NCBI GenBank assembly: GCA_964034945.1 | Contig: OZ035960.1 | Span: forward strand, 73,591,585 to 73,655,584 | DNA length: 64,000 bases | Source of the DNA: Chrysopilus asiliformis | Taxonomy: Eukaryota > Arthropoda > Insecta > Diptera > Rhagionidae | Reading direction: 5' to 3' | In this document: piece by piece, positions 1-9,994 of the stretch | How the letters are laid out: each line of letters starts with the position of its first letter | Numbering within the stretch: position 1 is the stretch's first letter | Translations under genes and position numbers: made by a program | The notes under the pieces: model-generated | What the model was told of the DNA's origin: nothing | The model's input: only the letters and a program-made list of their open reading frames with translations | Databases searched by the model: none

Positions 1-396
1 CATATATACAGCAGACAGCAACACAAGACGAGGTGGGCTAATGAAACTGTTGGACGACAAGCTAAAAAGTTTGGCTGTGAACCTAATCCAACCACGGCCA
101 AAAAAGTACTAGGTCTGGGGAGAACTGGTATTGGACCGCTGGTCAGCGTACTAACGGGTCACAGTAAACTCAACTACCACCTTCACAACATCAGGCTTTC
201 GAGCGACCCTTCTTGCAACCTATGCGACGCAGAGGAAGAAACTGCAGAACACTATCTCTGCTTGTGTCCTTTCTTCCAAAACCGCAGACTAAACACCTTT
301 GGCAGCCGCTTCTTAAAACCACTGGACATCGGTAAGATCCCTCCGAATAAAATTTACAGCTTCATTAGTGGATCCAGAAGATTCTTGCATGCGTAA
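1..396 (+). pseudogene. Non-LTR retrotransposon ORF2, C-terminal end
   Basis: The frame is open from the first base of the window to a TAA at 394-396, so this is the 3-prime end of a longer ORF cut by the window edge. The protein has the segment that follows RNase H in I, R1 and LOA-type retrotransposons: a GIGPLVSVLTGH-like helix, then a C-x2-C...H...C cluster (CNLCDAEEETAEHYLCLCP), then a short hydrophobic tail. It is the last piece of an endonuclease-RT-RNase H polyprotein and has no host function. About 100 bp of 3-prime UTR with a TATC-rich stretch follows. The upstream domains cannot be seen, so the clade is uncertain. Confidence 0.75.
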
Positions 397-516
397 GCTA
401 GTAATAGCCAGATTCCTACAACAAAGCACAATGGACCCAACTGATGGTCTAAGTGCTTTTAGGGGCTGAGTATATCGGCTCCATTCATATTATCTATCTA
501 TCTCTATCTTCATACC

Positions 517-617
517 AAGACAATAATCAATCCGTATCAACACGGTTTTTTGAAAGGCCGTTCAACTGATACAAATATAGTCGAATTTACTTCTTTTTGT
601 AACCGTAATAGGGAAAA
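517..617 (+). pseudogene. CR1/Jockey-like RT scrap
   Basis: About 33 codons read NPYQHGFLKGRST followed by an NIVEFTSFCNRN-like stretch. This matches the RT finger/palm segment seen in the longer RT relics at 37.8 kb (QQHGFMRGRSTTTNLLEF) and 39.9 kb (KQHGFIKGRST). The match stops at about 617, where a TIR-flanked element begins. It is a relic with no function of its own. Confidence 0.6.
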
Positions 618-619
618 AG

Positions 620-1312
620 CCCAGTGAAATCTTATTAAGGTATGACATATAAGGTGTGTATAAGGCATGCGACAAATCATATATAAACCCTGAAGTGAAA
701 GAAAGGCAAAAAACAATCATGGAGTTTAAGTATAAAAGACGTTTCAAACTAAACCTACAGCGCTCTCTGCTATGGTGTGTCAGAATTATAAACCGCGAAT
801 GACATTGCTTTTTTGTGGTTTTTGGTGGCGTTCGTCGGTCAATGCTTTTTTAAAGCGTGTTTTATCGTTTGGTAAGTAAATTATACAATTCAAAGCAATA
901 TATTTATATAAATTAATTGTTATTTTTAGAGTTGTACTAGTTAGTCCGTCCATAGCTCCGTTAGTGTCCCCTCCGACAACTGCAATCAAAATAGAAACTT
1001 TCGAAAATCTGTCTAAACGACAACGGCGGAGGATTATTTCTAAAGAAGCTTCAACAAGCCTTCGAGCCTTTCTTGAAGAATCTGAAGGATCGGGTAACTT
1101 TTCAATGAATGCCTCCTTTGAACCACCGCTATCGGAACTACATAAGCGACATCTGGATTTCGGGAAAAACCCTATACCGATGTATACCTTATTTGTCATG
1201 CCTTATTAAAGCGGACATCGCTGTACATTTTTAAGGGACGTATAAGGCATCTATAAGCCTTACGAATAAGGCCTTAATAAGGGATTAATAATGCCTTACA
1301 TCGTTCACTGGG
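620..1312. mobile_element. Small DNA transposon with CCCAGTGAA inverted ends
   Basis: CCCAGTGAA at 620-628 is matched by its complement TTCACTGGG at 1304-1312. Both subterminal regions are rich in AAGGCAT/ATAAGG motifs in opposite orientations, so the similarity goes beyond the 9-bp terminal match. No target-site duplication is obvious. The interior has two overlapping open frames: 964-1209 on plus (81 aa, basic, with LSKRQRRRIISKEA) and 786-1199 on minus (137 aa). The plus frame is open back to about 930 behind a TTTTTAG that could be a splice acceptor. I do not recognise either product. The superfamily is unassigned. Confidence 0.45.
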
Positions 1313-1566
1313 AGGTGTAATGAGCCATCGATGGAATGTAAGTTTCTAAAACAGCTCCCCGGATGTGGGGGGTTCTTTTCATGAATTGTAGAAATGGTCA
1401 TCACAAATAGTATACCTACACACATACTCTCTCATCTTTTTAAGTTAAGTTAAACGGATCAGGAAGGGAAATCGTCAACCAAGAATCTTTTTATGCTACA
1501 TTTCGTGTAGCATCGTTTAAGCTTTCTGTTATAATGGTTCCCGATTTTAAATGAAACGCAGCTGGG

Positions 1567-1678
1567 TAGTTTTAGATTATTTAATGCATAATGCTCAATT
1601 GTTTAACACAGACTGATTCTCCAGTTTCTGCCAGGGAGTTACCATCTCTAATTCATTTAATTCAGCTAGTATTCAACA
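1567..1678. repeat. 112-bp direct repeat, copy 1
   Basis: This segment (GTAGTTTTAGAT... to ...ATTCAACATT) recurs in the same orientation at 6077-6189 with roughly 90 percent identity by eye. The two copies flank the gypsy remnant and the fold-back element, so they could be remains of LTRs or simply two copies of a dispersed repeat. The DNA between here and 2065 is AT-rich and otherwise unassigned. Confidence 0.5.
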
Positions 1679-2064
1679 TTTCTCCTTCTGGCGAGAAAAA
1701 ATTTTTTTTACGTTAATCCGTTAATCAAGTAGACACTTTTTTTCAAAATTTACTTTAACCTAATTGAAATTTTTGTACCGTGTCCAAATGTACCACGCAA
1801 TTTTCCTTTATAAAGTTTAAGAATATTTGTGGGAACATTTGGAATTATGGACCTTATGATACAAAAAGGACCATTTTCACAAGAAAAAATCTTGGATTTC
1901 CAGTCAAAATTCCATAAATCGTACCTTCGGTACTTGGTACAAGATGATTGGAAATCCAATTGGTTTTCCAACCAATTTGGTCAATTGGGAAATGACTTTT
2001 TTTTTACTTTAAACCCAAAAAATGTTTTTTTCTTTTAAAAATCGATTAATTTGTTTAAAAAAAA

Positions 2065-3060
2065 TTAATGAGTTAATTGTAATCGCTCGGGTTGTTTTCG
2101 TTGTCGCTCGGATCGACGTAATGTTAACGGTGGGTTAGCTGTTTCCAGTGAAGTACCTTCAGGCTGCTCCTCACTACTTCCAGTTTCCTTGGTTGAAAAT
2201 CCTTTGTCGGCTACGTTGGAATTTCCAAGAATGATTTCATCATCAACCAGCAACCTCTGTTCGCGGTACTAAATTATCGCCTACACGACGAATCTGATCC
2301 TGGTGCCGCTTCCGAATACGTCCATCATCCAATTTCACTTGGGAATGTAGAACGCCGCTTTGTTCGATTATTCGTCCAAATTGCCATTTTTCCTTAGACG
2401 AATAGTCCCTAGCAGCAACACGATCGTTTAAGTGAAAAACTGGTGATTTTTCAGTTGATTTAGTTGCAAATCCTTTAACAGGCTTCGATTCATCCGGCAT
2501 CATAACATCTAAACGAGAACGGATTTGTCGACCAAACATCAGCATCGACGGTGATCTACAAGTGCTTGGGTATATAGCACGTCTTTACGCAAGTAAAATG
2601 TTGGAAATTTCTTTCTGGAAGACAAATCTTTCCGCAAGGCCATCACCCATTTCAGCACCCCCCCTTCACCGAGAGTTCTACCGCTTGAGCTAAGGCAAGG
2701 GCTGAGGTCAAAGTGAGAGTTTTTTCTCTAATAAGTGATTTAATGTACGTTGATTTCTCAAACCGAAAACGAACTGATTTCGCAAAGCATCTGTCGACAA
2801 CCAACGCAGCGCAACCAAGTACTCGTTTACCCTTTCACCTTGGCCTTGTTTACGTAAGTGGAAACGGTAATTTTCCAAGATTTGGTCTTTTTCAGGCTCG
2901 AAGAAATCTTTTAATGTTTGGGTAATCTCCTCGTAAGATTTATCCATGGGTTTTACCGGCGATAACTTGTCGCACAAAATGTTGTACGTGTCAGGACCCA
3001 TGTATGTAATGAGCAGTTCCTTTTTTTTCGTCGCCACTAGCATAAACAAATTATATAAAG
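2065..3060 (-). pseudogene. Internally deleted Ty3/gypsy remnant (gag plus pol C-terminus)
   Basis: The minus strand carries a gag-like segment (3049-2708: YMGPDTYNILCDKL... ENYRFHLRKQGQGERVNEY). After a frameshift it runs on toward about 2640 and then directly into the far C-terminal part of an integrase (MLMFGRQIRSRLD... VFHLNDRVAARDYSSKEKW at 2545-2243) and a basic tail with RRSERQRKQPERL (2253-2065). Protease, RT, RNase H and the integrase core are absent, so about 3-4 kb of pol must have been deleted. In-frame stops lie between the two parts. The gag N-terminus is also missing. It cannot encode a working element. Confidence 0.75.
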
Positions 3061-3794
3061 ACTTTTTTTCTGTAACAACTCAGCTTTGAAAAATAATCCC
3101 CCAAAGCAGCAGATATGCATGCGGTCGGCAGCGCATACGAGCAGCGGAGCATATCGCGTGGTCGAACAAAAACATTCAATTCATTTTCAAACTTTCTGAT
3201 CAACACGGGGTTTTACCGAAATCGTAGTTTTCTATCAACTTTTGGGAAAGTACCGCTAGCTATAACGGTTACCTCCCATACAATTTTTCTTAAATACAAA
3301 TTTCTCGAACACTGCGCTTGTGAGAAAAAATGCATATAATCAAAATTAAAGGAAATAATATTGCCTACATTTTTAATTTTAGGTGAACTCCACCTCAACT
3401 CATACTCTCGTTTACAGTTAAGTTCGATTTCTTAACTTTGCTCGATTGGATATTGTTAGGGACCTAAAAAAAGGTACCCGTATTTTTTTGTTTGGTAGAA
3501 TACCGTCCGGTCGGCGGAGGGGAGGGCGTCAAAGTCGGCGAAAACTCGAAATCACAAAAACTTTAAAAATTTGTAACGGCTTAACCGATTGAGATGATAT
3601 TGAACATTTTGGAAAGGTAATTCCTTGTCACAAAAAAATATTTTTTGACTTCCTCTCCCTCCCCCTGACCGTCATATTGTAAAATTCAATTTAGTGACAA
3701 TATAAATAAAATTTGGGGGTAAATGCGTTATTTTAAAAAAAAATTCAAAAAAAATCGAATACAAGAAAATTGTATATATTTTACTGAAGTTAAG

Positions 3795-4090
3795 TCACTG
3801 TTCATATTTTTGAGCAAACAAGTTTCCCAAACAAGTTTCCCAAACGCGTTCATATCGTCTGAACACCATATTTTTGTGTTCATACGTATGAACACAAGGC
3901 ATATGAACACATTTGAACATACCGTGAGCAAACGTATGAACACGACCTGTTCATACCGTGTGAACACTATTTTGGGACCGTATGAGCCCAGTTTGTAAAA
4001 TTCGGACGTATGATCACAGATATGAACACACTGTAACATTTGAACATGGGCTAAGTGTTCAACATGTTCAAATGTAAAATTTTGAGTCAA
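3795..4090. repeat. GTTCATA / TATGAAC palindrome array, left
   Basis: At least ten half-sites of the form GTTCATA or TATGAAC occur here, several paired as near-perfect palindromes (for example GTTCATACGTATGAAC). A second array lies at 4382-4625, on the other side of the SINE. They sit in the core of the fold-back element and may be transposase-binding or hairpin-forming repeats (inference). Confidence 0.65.
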
Positions 4091-4148
4091 ATTTGTAAGT
4101 AAATTCATGTTTTCTGGTTTTTATTTGGGTCTAGTAGGTTTTAGATTT

Positions 4149-4326
4149 GTGGCGTGGATGGCTCAGTCAGCTAAGTGCTTGCCTTGTGATCCAATGAGCA
4201 GTGGTTCAAATCCCACTCAGGGTAAAATAATTCGATTCGAATTTGAACTTTTCTGTTCATGGACTTTAAAACACCGACCAGTTTGGTCTTCGCCTCCAAG
4301 CTCCTGGCATATAACACAAAAAAAAA
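4149..4326 (+). mobile_element. tRNA-derived SINE-like insertion
   Basis: A pol III internal promoter is visible: box A TGGCTCAGTCAG at 4159-4170 and a consensus box B GGTTCAAATCC at 4203-4213, at tRNA-like spacing. The acceptor stem does not pair (5-prime GTGGCGT against 3-prime CAGGGTA) and the anticodon stem is poor, so this is not a working tRNA. A roughly 100-bp unrelated body follows, ending in a run of nine A at 4318-4326. Head, body and A-tail together are the layout of a tRNA-derived SINE. No clear target-site duplication was found. Confidence 0.6.
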
Positions 4327-4381
4327 GTTTTCGACAGTTTTGTAATTTGTTGTGTTGTGTGCTCAAATGTTCTTAAAAATT

Positions 4382-4625
4382 GTTCATATCTGTAATTTGA
4401 ACAAAACGTTCATATCGTCTGAACAGTGGTTCATACGCGCAGAAAAAATATGAACACAATGCATTTGAGCACATATGAACACACCTAAAAATTTGAAGCT
4501 TTGGGACAAAATGTTCATATCGTGTGAACGCCTTTCATATATTGTATGAACATATGAGCATTTGAAGCTTATAAGCAACATATGCGTATGTTCAGAAATA
4601 TGAACAGTGATCAAATCGTGTGCAC
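4382..4625. repeat. GTTCATA / TATGAAC palindrome array, right
   Basis: Second cluster of the same half-sites as at 3795-4090 (for example GTTCATATCGTCTGAAC, TATGAACAC, GTATGAACATATGAG). It lies between the SINE-like insertion and the right arm of the fold-back element. The DNA from 4626 to 4849 is AT-rich with nothing recognisable. Confidence 0.6.
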
Positions 4626-5178
4626 TTAGCTTGATTCTCGATATGTTTTCTGTACATATTATTAATTCAAAAGTTTTAGGAGTTTAAAATTAATTAGAAA
4701 TTCATTTAAAAGAAAAAGTTTTTTTTTCTTTGAAAAAGTTTCCGTCTGGAATAAATCTGTGAAAATTTTGAGTTTCTGGAAGTATTTTGACACTTTCAAA
4801 CCTTCTTTGAAGTTGTTGCTGTTTTTCTTGAGATATTTTAAATTTTGTCACTAAATTGAATTTTACAATATGACGGTGAGGGGGAGGGAGAGGAAGTCAA
4901 AAAATATTTTTTTGTGACAAGGAATTACCTTTCCAAAATGCTCAATATCATCTCAATCGGTTAAGCCGTTACAAATTTTTAAAGTTTTTGTGATTTCGAG
5001 TTTTCGTCGACTTTGACCCCCTTCTCTCCGCCTACTGGACGTTATTCCCCGAAACAAGAAAATACGGGTATCTTTTTTTAGCTCCCTAACTACATCCAAA
5101 TGAAAAAAGTTAAAAAAAAAACAAAGGTGACTTCCAAGCTCCATTCAAGTCGAGTATGAATTGGTGTGGAATTCACCT

Positions 5179-6076
5179 TTAACGGTTTTTACATAACTCT
5201 AACGATTCATGAGAAAATTTGAAAAACATTATTTTTCACATATTTTTTTGGAAACTTTAAATATTGCAGAAGAAAGTCATTTAATGCTCACATCTTTTTT
5301 TTTTGAATTGTTTAAATCATACTTTAAATTGTTTAAATACAATACATTTGCTTGCTTTATCAAACTACAATTCTGTGGAAATTTGATAAAACTTGAAACT
5401 TACATTCTCAAAGCAATTTAAAAATATGAACAAAATATAACAAGATAAAATTTTTAGTTTGCTGATTATTTTAACGTTTACAGTTCAAAATAAATTTTGA
5501 ATTAACGAACAAACTAAAAATTTTGTCGTGTCACATATTTATTGTAAGCAATCAAAATATTCAAATCGAAAACCTGCGGAAGGAAAAAATAAGCACACAC
5601 AAAAAAACACACACACTTGTATTACACACAAAAACAAAACACCAAACACACTTGCCCCCGCTTCGTGTCGCTTGCATAAGAATTCAACGAGAATAAAACT
5701 ATCTAGAAAGAAAAACTGGTTTTAACAAAGGGCGAACGTAAGCAGCGACATGTATAGGCGATCACCACGGCTGCTTGTGGCTGCTAGTGTGTACTGCCGG
5801 CTATGGGGGATTATTTTGAATTTCGGTTTTGCACTAAATTGAGTTGTTAGAAAAAAAACAGTCTTTATATAATTTGTTTATGCCACTAGTGACTAAAGAC
5901 ACCGCAATGTCGAACCGATCGATCCATCGACTCCACTTCGATATTTTTATATCAAATGGCTCAATCGATAAGGTTGTTTTTAGAAATGGCGGTGGATTTG
6001 CCATTACACTAAATCACTACCCAAAAGCAATTGAAAATTTTGAGTCCTGTGTCACGGAACAATTTGAATACTTCAC
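5179..6076. other. AT-rich stretch with a small inverted repeat and CA-rich run
   Basis: No gene is supported. AAAATTTTTAGTTTG at about 5449-5463 is matched by its complement at 5510-5524 and could form a 77-bp hairpin. A CA-rich tract lies at about 5595-5650. The segment GTCTTTATATAATTTG at about 5860 also occurs (minus strand) at the broken edge of the gypsy gag near 3060, suggesting another scrap of that family. Confidence 0.4.
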
Positions 6077-6189
6077 TAGTTTTAGATTTTTTAATGCGTA
6101 ATGCTGAATTGTTTAACACAGACTGATTCTCCAGTTTCTGCCAGGGAGTTAACGTCTCTGATTCATTTAATTCAGCTAGTATTCAACAC
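6077..6189. repeat. 112-bp direct repeat, copy 2
   Basis: Same-orientation copy of 1567-1678, with a shared core from TTTAGATTWTTTAATGC to CAGCTAGTATTCAACA. Not coding. Confidence 0.5.
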
Positions 6190-6815
6190 TTCCTTATGTC
6201 ATTCTAAAGATGACATGTCTGTCAACCTTTCACAACATCCTCCCACCATGATAAAGAACGCTAGCAATTCATATTTAGTTTGCCTTTATTAATCTTATAC
6301 AATCGTTATAAAATTCCGACGCAAATCTACAAATATTTTAAGTTCGATGTAAAACAAAATTTTTTTGTGCTCTAAAGTAATACTTGCAACAAAATGTGTT
6401 GTGCTCTAAAGTAATACTCAATCATCAAAATTATGAACAATAATAACAATTTATAAATATGACCCTGAACAGATTAAAATAGATCGAAGCAAATAAATAA
6501 ATAGGCAAACACAGGTTCAATTGAAGATTAAAATTTCCAAAAAACTCTGAAGTAACAATAAAATCTCATTTGAAAATTAGAAAAATTACAAATAACTTCC
6601 ACATATAAGAAAATATTTCAGGAATGACAGAAAATTCTAATGATTTTTTAACAAAACAGGAGTTATATGTGGATCCAGTTCACAAACGGTAAAGTTAGCA
6701 AAATACTCTAGGAAAAAAAATTACAATGATTGGGAAATTTAGAATGATTTCCGGAACATATACGACGAAAATCAAAATTGATAAAGTCGAAAAATATTTA
6801 TTAGATATGAAATTT
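6190..6815. other. AT-rich, no gene seen
   Basis: Only a short direct repeat is notable: TGTGCTCTAAAGTAATAC occurs at about 6367-6384 and again about 34 bp downstream. The rest is A/T-rich with no ORF resembling a protein. Confidence 0.4.
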
Positions 6816-7330
6816 AAACATGACAAAAGCTATAATTTCCAATCTGGCAATTATTGGAAGCCCGTATGGTAATATTCGTATCAAAATTCGTACAGTTGTA
6901 CCAAAATTCCATCTTGAAGTCAAACTTTTCAATAAGAATTTTTAAAACTTATTCCAATCGGGTTTTGATGTATGAGAGTTTTATGTAGAATCATATCCTA
7001 AATAACTTTTGCTCTTGCACTTTTTTGATAAGATGCACCGTTTTTGAGATATTCGCAAAAATCGTATTCGTTCGTATGGTCCATTTTTGCCCATTAACGA
7101 ACTTAGCCTTGCATTTTACGAAAAACGAATTTGCGTAAAATTTCAAGTCTCTAGCTCAATCCGTGCGAGCGCAAGTCGCGCCACAGACGGACGGACATTC
7201 AAAATTCATTTTTTTTATCATTCTAAACACACTGGTGTAATTCATTTTTGTGTGTGATAACGGGATCTTGGCGTTACAAACGGTAAGGCAAATTTAATAT
7301 ACCCTTTGGTTTCACCATATGGGTATAAAA
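6816..7330 (+). repeat. CGGGTATA dispersed repeat, copy A
   Basis: Full-length-looking member of a family found at least nine times in this window. It starts AAACATRACAAAAGCTATA, then a GCCAATCTGGC hairpin and CCCGTATGGTGAT. It has a conserved middle (ATAAGATGCACCGTTTTTGAG; CTCAATCCGTGCG; a GACGGACGGACA-type tract) and ends TTTCACCATACGGGTATAAAA. CCGTATGGTGA occurs directly near the left end and inverted at the right end. There is no coding capacity; it is a non-autonomous element of unassigned class. Confidence 0.8.
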
Positions 7331-8499
7331 AACCATGACATAAAATTGGCGCAGCCGATAGGATCCGCAGCCTAAACATTCAGTTATATATTTATTTAAA
7401 AAAAAACCACTACACTTGAAATTGAGCACACATACACAAGTCCGATGCCAATACCATATTAGTAAGGATAAGAAAAGGTCCCGCTAGGATGATGTGATTA
7501 GCCTTTTCCTTCGATTTTTTGGAAACATCTCACCTGCAGTAGGATTCTTGGCAAAAATCGATAAATAACGATCTGGAAAGATCGCTAAGGGTATTATTGT
7601 GCACAGGTGGTTAATTTTCCCTCTGGCGGCGTATATTTAAATACAATCTTGACAGTAGCGGCAAATTTAAAATTTGTTTTAAATTCAACATATTTTGAAA
7701 AGTGAACAAATAACAATTTTCTTTCGAAAAAGTCTAATATTTAGCTGTGAAAAGTATTGATATAAGTCGGGCGGCCAGCCGGCAGTTTTTTATGCAATTC
7801 TAGATGGATTTCCGCACACTTTTCCTTTGAAAAACAACATAGAAAAGTCTCCGAAAATCGTTTTAGAATTTTCCCGGATTAGTCAAATGAAAAGGTTTTA
7901 CGTTTTTGGGAAACATTTTTAACAATCACAACAAAAAAATTTCACAGAAATAAACACAAATGGTTGAGGTTAAATACAAAAGATTTTTTCTTGCTGTCAG
8001 CAATTTCGATTGAATTCAATTTCATTGCACTTTCTTGCTGCCAACATGTGTTTCCCTTCCTCTTTCCGCACTACAACCGGTTTCCGCTGTTGGCCTCCAC
8101 AAGCAAGAGTAATTTTCATTTCGCTGTGCGTGAAAGATTTTTTTTTCATCAGCGGTTTGAAAATTTCAACTTGATCACAAGGTAAAGGCGAATTTAATTT
8201 CGTTTTTTTAAGGAAAAGGGAAATGCGAGTAATGTTTAGACAATTAAGGGACGCATTCAACATTTTATTTCGTTTTTGCCAACGCAACAACAATTAAACA
8301 ACATTCTTAAGTGGATGAAACTCAAACATTAGTGTTTATCGACTGGTACGAGAGCAGTCGTTATGAAAATTCGTATTGGAAGGCTCAGCATTGCCAGAGT
8401 CATAGTCGAGGGTAATTTTATTGGAAAGTTGACAGCGAGAAACAAATACAACGCCATTTTATATCACTACCACAAACATAAAATCTCTTATTCGTATTT
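7331..8499. other. No recognisable gene
   Basis: AT-rich sequence. Open frames at 7964-8185 (plus) and 7997-8293 (minus) overlap on opposite strands and resemble no protein. I see no repeat shared with the rest of the window. Confidence 0.35.
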
Positions 8500-8930
8500 A
8501 TGGATAACGACATCGCTATGGATAACTACATCGTTATAAGTGCCAAGAATCCTACTGCTGGTGGTTTTAAGGTCGCTGAATCCGATCCTGAAATAAAGAA
8601 ATCTGTAAGGATAACGGAAGGTCCTGTAACGATAATAACAATATGCTTTTCCTCAAATTTTCCAGAAACAAATTCAGCCGGGAATTTTTGGGGTCGCTGA
8701 ATTCGATTTTGGTTTTAAGATGTCCGTACGGATGGCATAAGGTCCTGTAGGGATAATATGATGATCCTTTTACTCAAATTTTCCGGGAAAAATCTGTAAG
8801 GATAACGGAAAGTCCTGTAAAGATAACACGATTATCTTTTCCGAAAATTTTCCGGAGAAAATCTCATCCATGGGATTCTGGGGTTAAAGAATCCGATTCT
8901 GGGGTCAAAAAGTCGGTAAGAATATCTCAA
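8500..8930. repeat. Scrap of Helitron-associated ~120-bp minisatellite
   Basis: Several degenerate units contain GTAAGGATAACGGAAGGTCC and GGTCGCTGAATYCGAT. They match, in one orientation or the other, the tandem units at 27.6-28.4, 37.0-37.3, 41.6-42.2 and 42.7-43.2 kb. No Helitron ends are seen here. Confidence 0.6.
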
Positions 8931-8996
8931 ATTTCCGAAAACTAAAAAGTATTAGTGCTGTGACATCGACATCGATGTTTCTCTTAAAACATCGAT

Positions 8997-9015
8997 GTTT
9001 TTTCCATTGATGTTT
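8997..9015. repeat. 19-bp target-site duplication of the I element, left copy
   Basis: GTTTTTTCCATTGATGTTT is repeated exactly at 15466-15484, inside the subterminal repeats of the hAT element. It directly abuts the (TTTA)n tract that forms the 3-prime tail of the minus-strand retroelement. Confidence 0.9.
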
Positions 9016-9151
9016 ATTTATTTATTTATTTATTGACCACCGTGGAGGTGGTGATTATGACACCAAGGCGTGGGCCCATATGGCGTTAAACGGTATAAAA
9101 TGTGCTTAATACTAGTTTAATTTTATTTTATTTACATATTTAAAGTATATT

Positions 9152-9994
9152 TTATATTTCGGAAAGGCGGTTGGATTCCAAAAGATATGTATAGAGAGAA
9201 TTGGGGAATGTTTGCGATGGATCTAGAAGTTCTTGAATTCTAGGGATGCTATGAGGGAAGTAGCGGTAAAGTAGGTTGCACTCTTGTAATAAATGGTTTA
9301 TAGTTAGTTCGGTGTTACATTGTAAGCAAGTGGGAATCGGATTATGTGGTGGTAGGAGGTGACCTTTTGTAAATTTGCAGTGGCCAGTTCTTAGTCGTAG
9401 TAGTTTTCTTGCCCAAAATTTAGGAAGGTTGGAATTATATAGCGGCTTGTTAATGGTGGGCCAGTGCGATGCTAGAAAGGTGCCGTTGTTTTTCCACGAT
9501 GTGTTAAGTTTTTCCTTCATAAAATTCTTATTCCATTTAACCAGTAAGTCTGGAAGCGGAGGAATATCTGCAATTATTGGTTGAGAAAGAGCTCGTTTTG
9601 CATAGTGATCAGCTGCTTCATTTCCTGGTATACCAACATGAGCAGGAAGCCAGCATATATGTAGTAGTACATTTGCCTTGAGTAGGAAGCGTATTTGATT
9701 AGTGGCTGGATCTGTTTTTTCTCCTATAATGCGATTAATGGCTGATAGACCGTCAGTCCAAATAATTGACCTTATAGTCGTGTTTTTAATTAGTTCACAA
9801 GCCTTAAGGATAGCCCAGAGCTCGATGTAAAAGGAGGCGGAAGTGTATGGGACTAAGCCTTGGAAGATCAATTTGTGTGAATTCTCCGTTTGCTCCACGA
9901 CTGCGTAACCGCTAAAATCTTCTGAAGTAGATCCATCTGTGAAAAAGTTTTTGTGCGGTGGGAGTTGTTTGTCTAGAGATGTCTGTTGGTCCAT
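9152..9994 (-). CDS. I element ORF2, RNase H and C-terminal domain
   Basis: This frame holds a type I RNase H: FFTDGSTSEDFSGYAV (first Asp), ELWAILKACELI (Glu), IWTDGLSAINRI (second Asp) and WLPAHVGIPGNEAADHYAK (His and final Asp), so the catalytic set looks complete. A C-x2-C...H...C cluster follows (CLQCNTELTINHLLQEC). In I-type elements this domain is the C-terminus of ORF2 and removes the RNA template. Here it lies in a different frame from the RT part, overlapping it by 22 bp. The first Met is therefore not a true start; a frameshift between about 9975 and 10030 separates the halves. Confidence 0.85.
   Translation of the reverse strand: MDQQTSLDKQLPPHKNFFTDGSTSEDFSGYAVVEQTENSHKLIFQGLVPYTSASFYIELWAILKACELIKNTTIRSIIWTDGLSAINRIIGEKTDPATNQIRFLLKANVLLHICWLPAHVGIPGNEAADHYAKRALSQPIIADIPPLPDLLVKWNKNFMKEKLNTSWKNNGTFLASHWPTINKPLYNSNLPKFWARKLLRLRTGHCKFTKGHLLPPHNPIPTCLQCNTELTINHLLQECNLLYRYFPHSIPRIQELLDPSQTFPNSLYTYLLESNRLSEI

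Larger units (their letters stand above)
3381..5178. mobile_element. Fold-back DNA element with ~320-bp inverted arms
   Basis: The left arm, about 3381-3700, is matched in reverse complement by 4850-5178. Landmarks are AGGTGAAYTCCAC at the tips, the GAGGGGGAGGGAGAGGAAGTC block and the CAATTTAGTGACAAWAT inner edge. No transposase ORF is present. The 1.15-kb core has two arrays of GTTCATA/TATGAAC palindromes and an inserted SINE-like sequence. Long arms plus a repetitive core are typical of fold-back type non-autonomous elements; the superfamily cannot be told. Confidence 0.7.

Noticed and set aside
4149..4222. Functional tRNA gene
   Set aside because: Boxes A and B are good, but the acceptor and anticodon stems do not pair and a SINE-like body and A-tail follow.
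7964..8293. Overlapping 73- and 98-aa frames on opposite strands
   Set aside because: No protein-like composition or motif; likely chance frames.
8500..8700. 66-aa frame MDNDIAMDNYIV...
   Set aside because: Its sequence is degenerate Helitron minisatellite (GGTCGCTGAATCCGAT, GGATAACGGAAGGTCC), not a gene.
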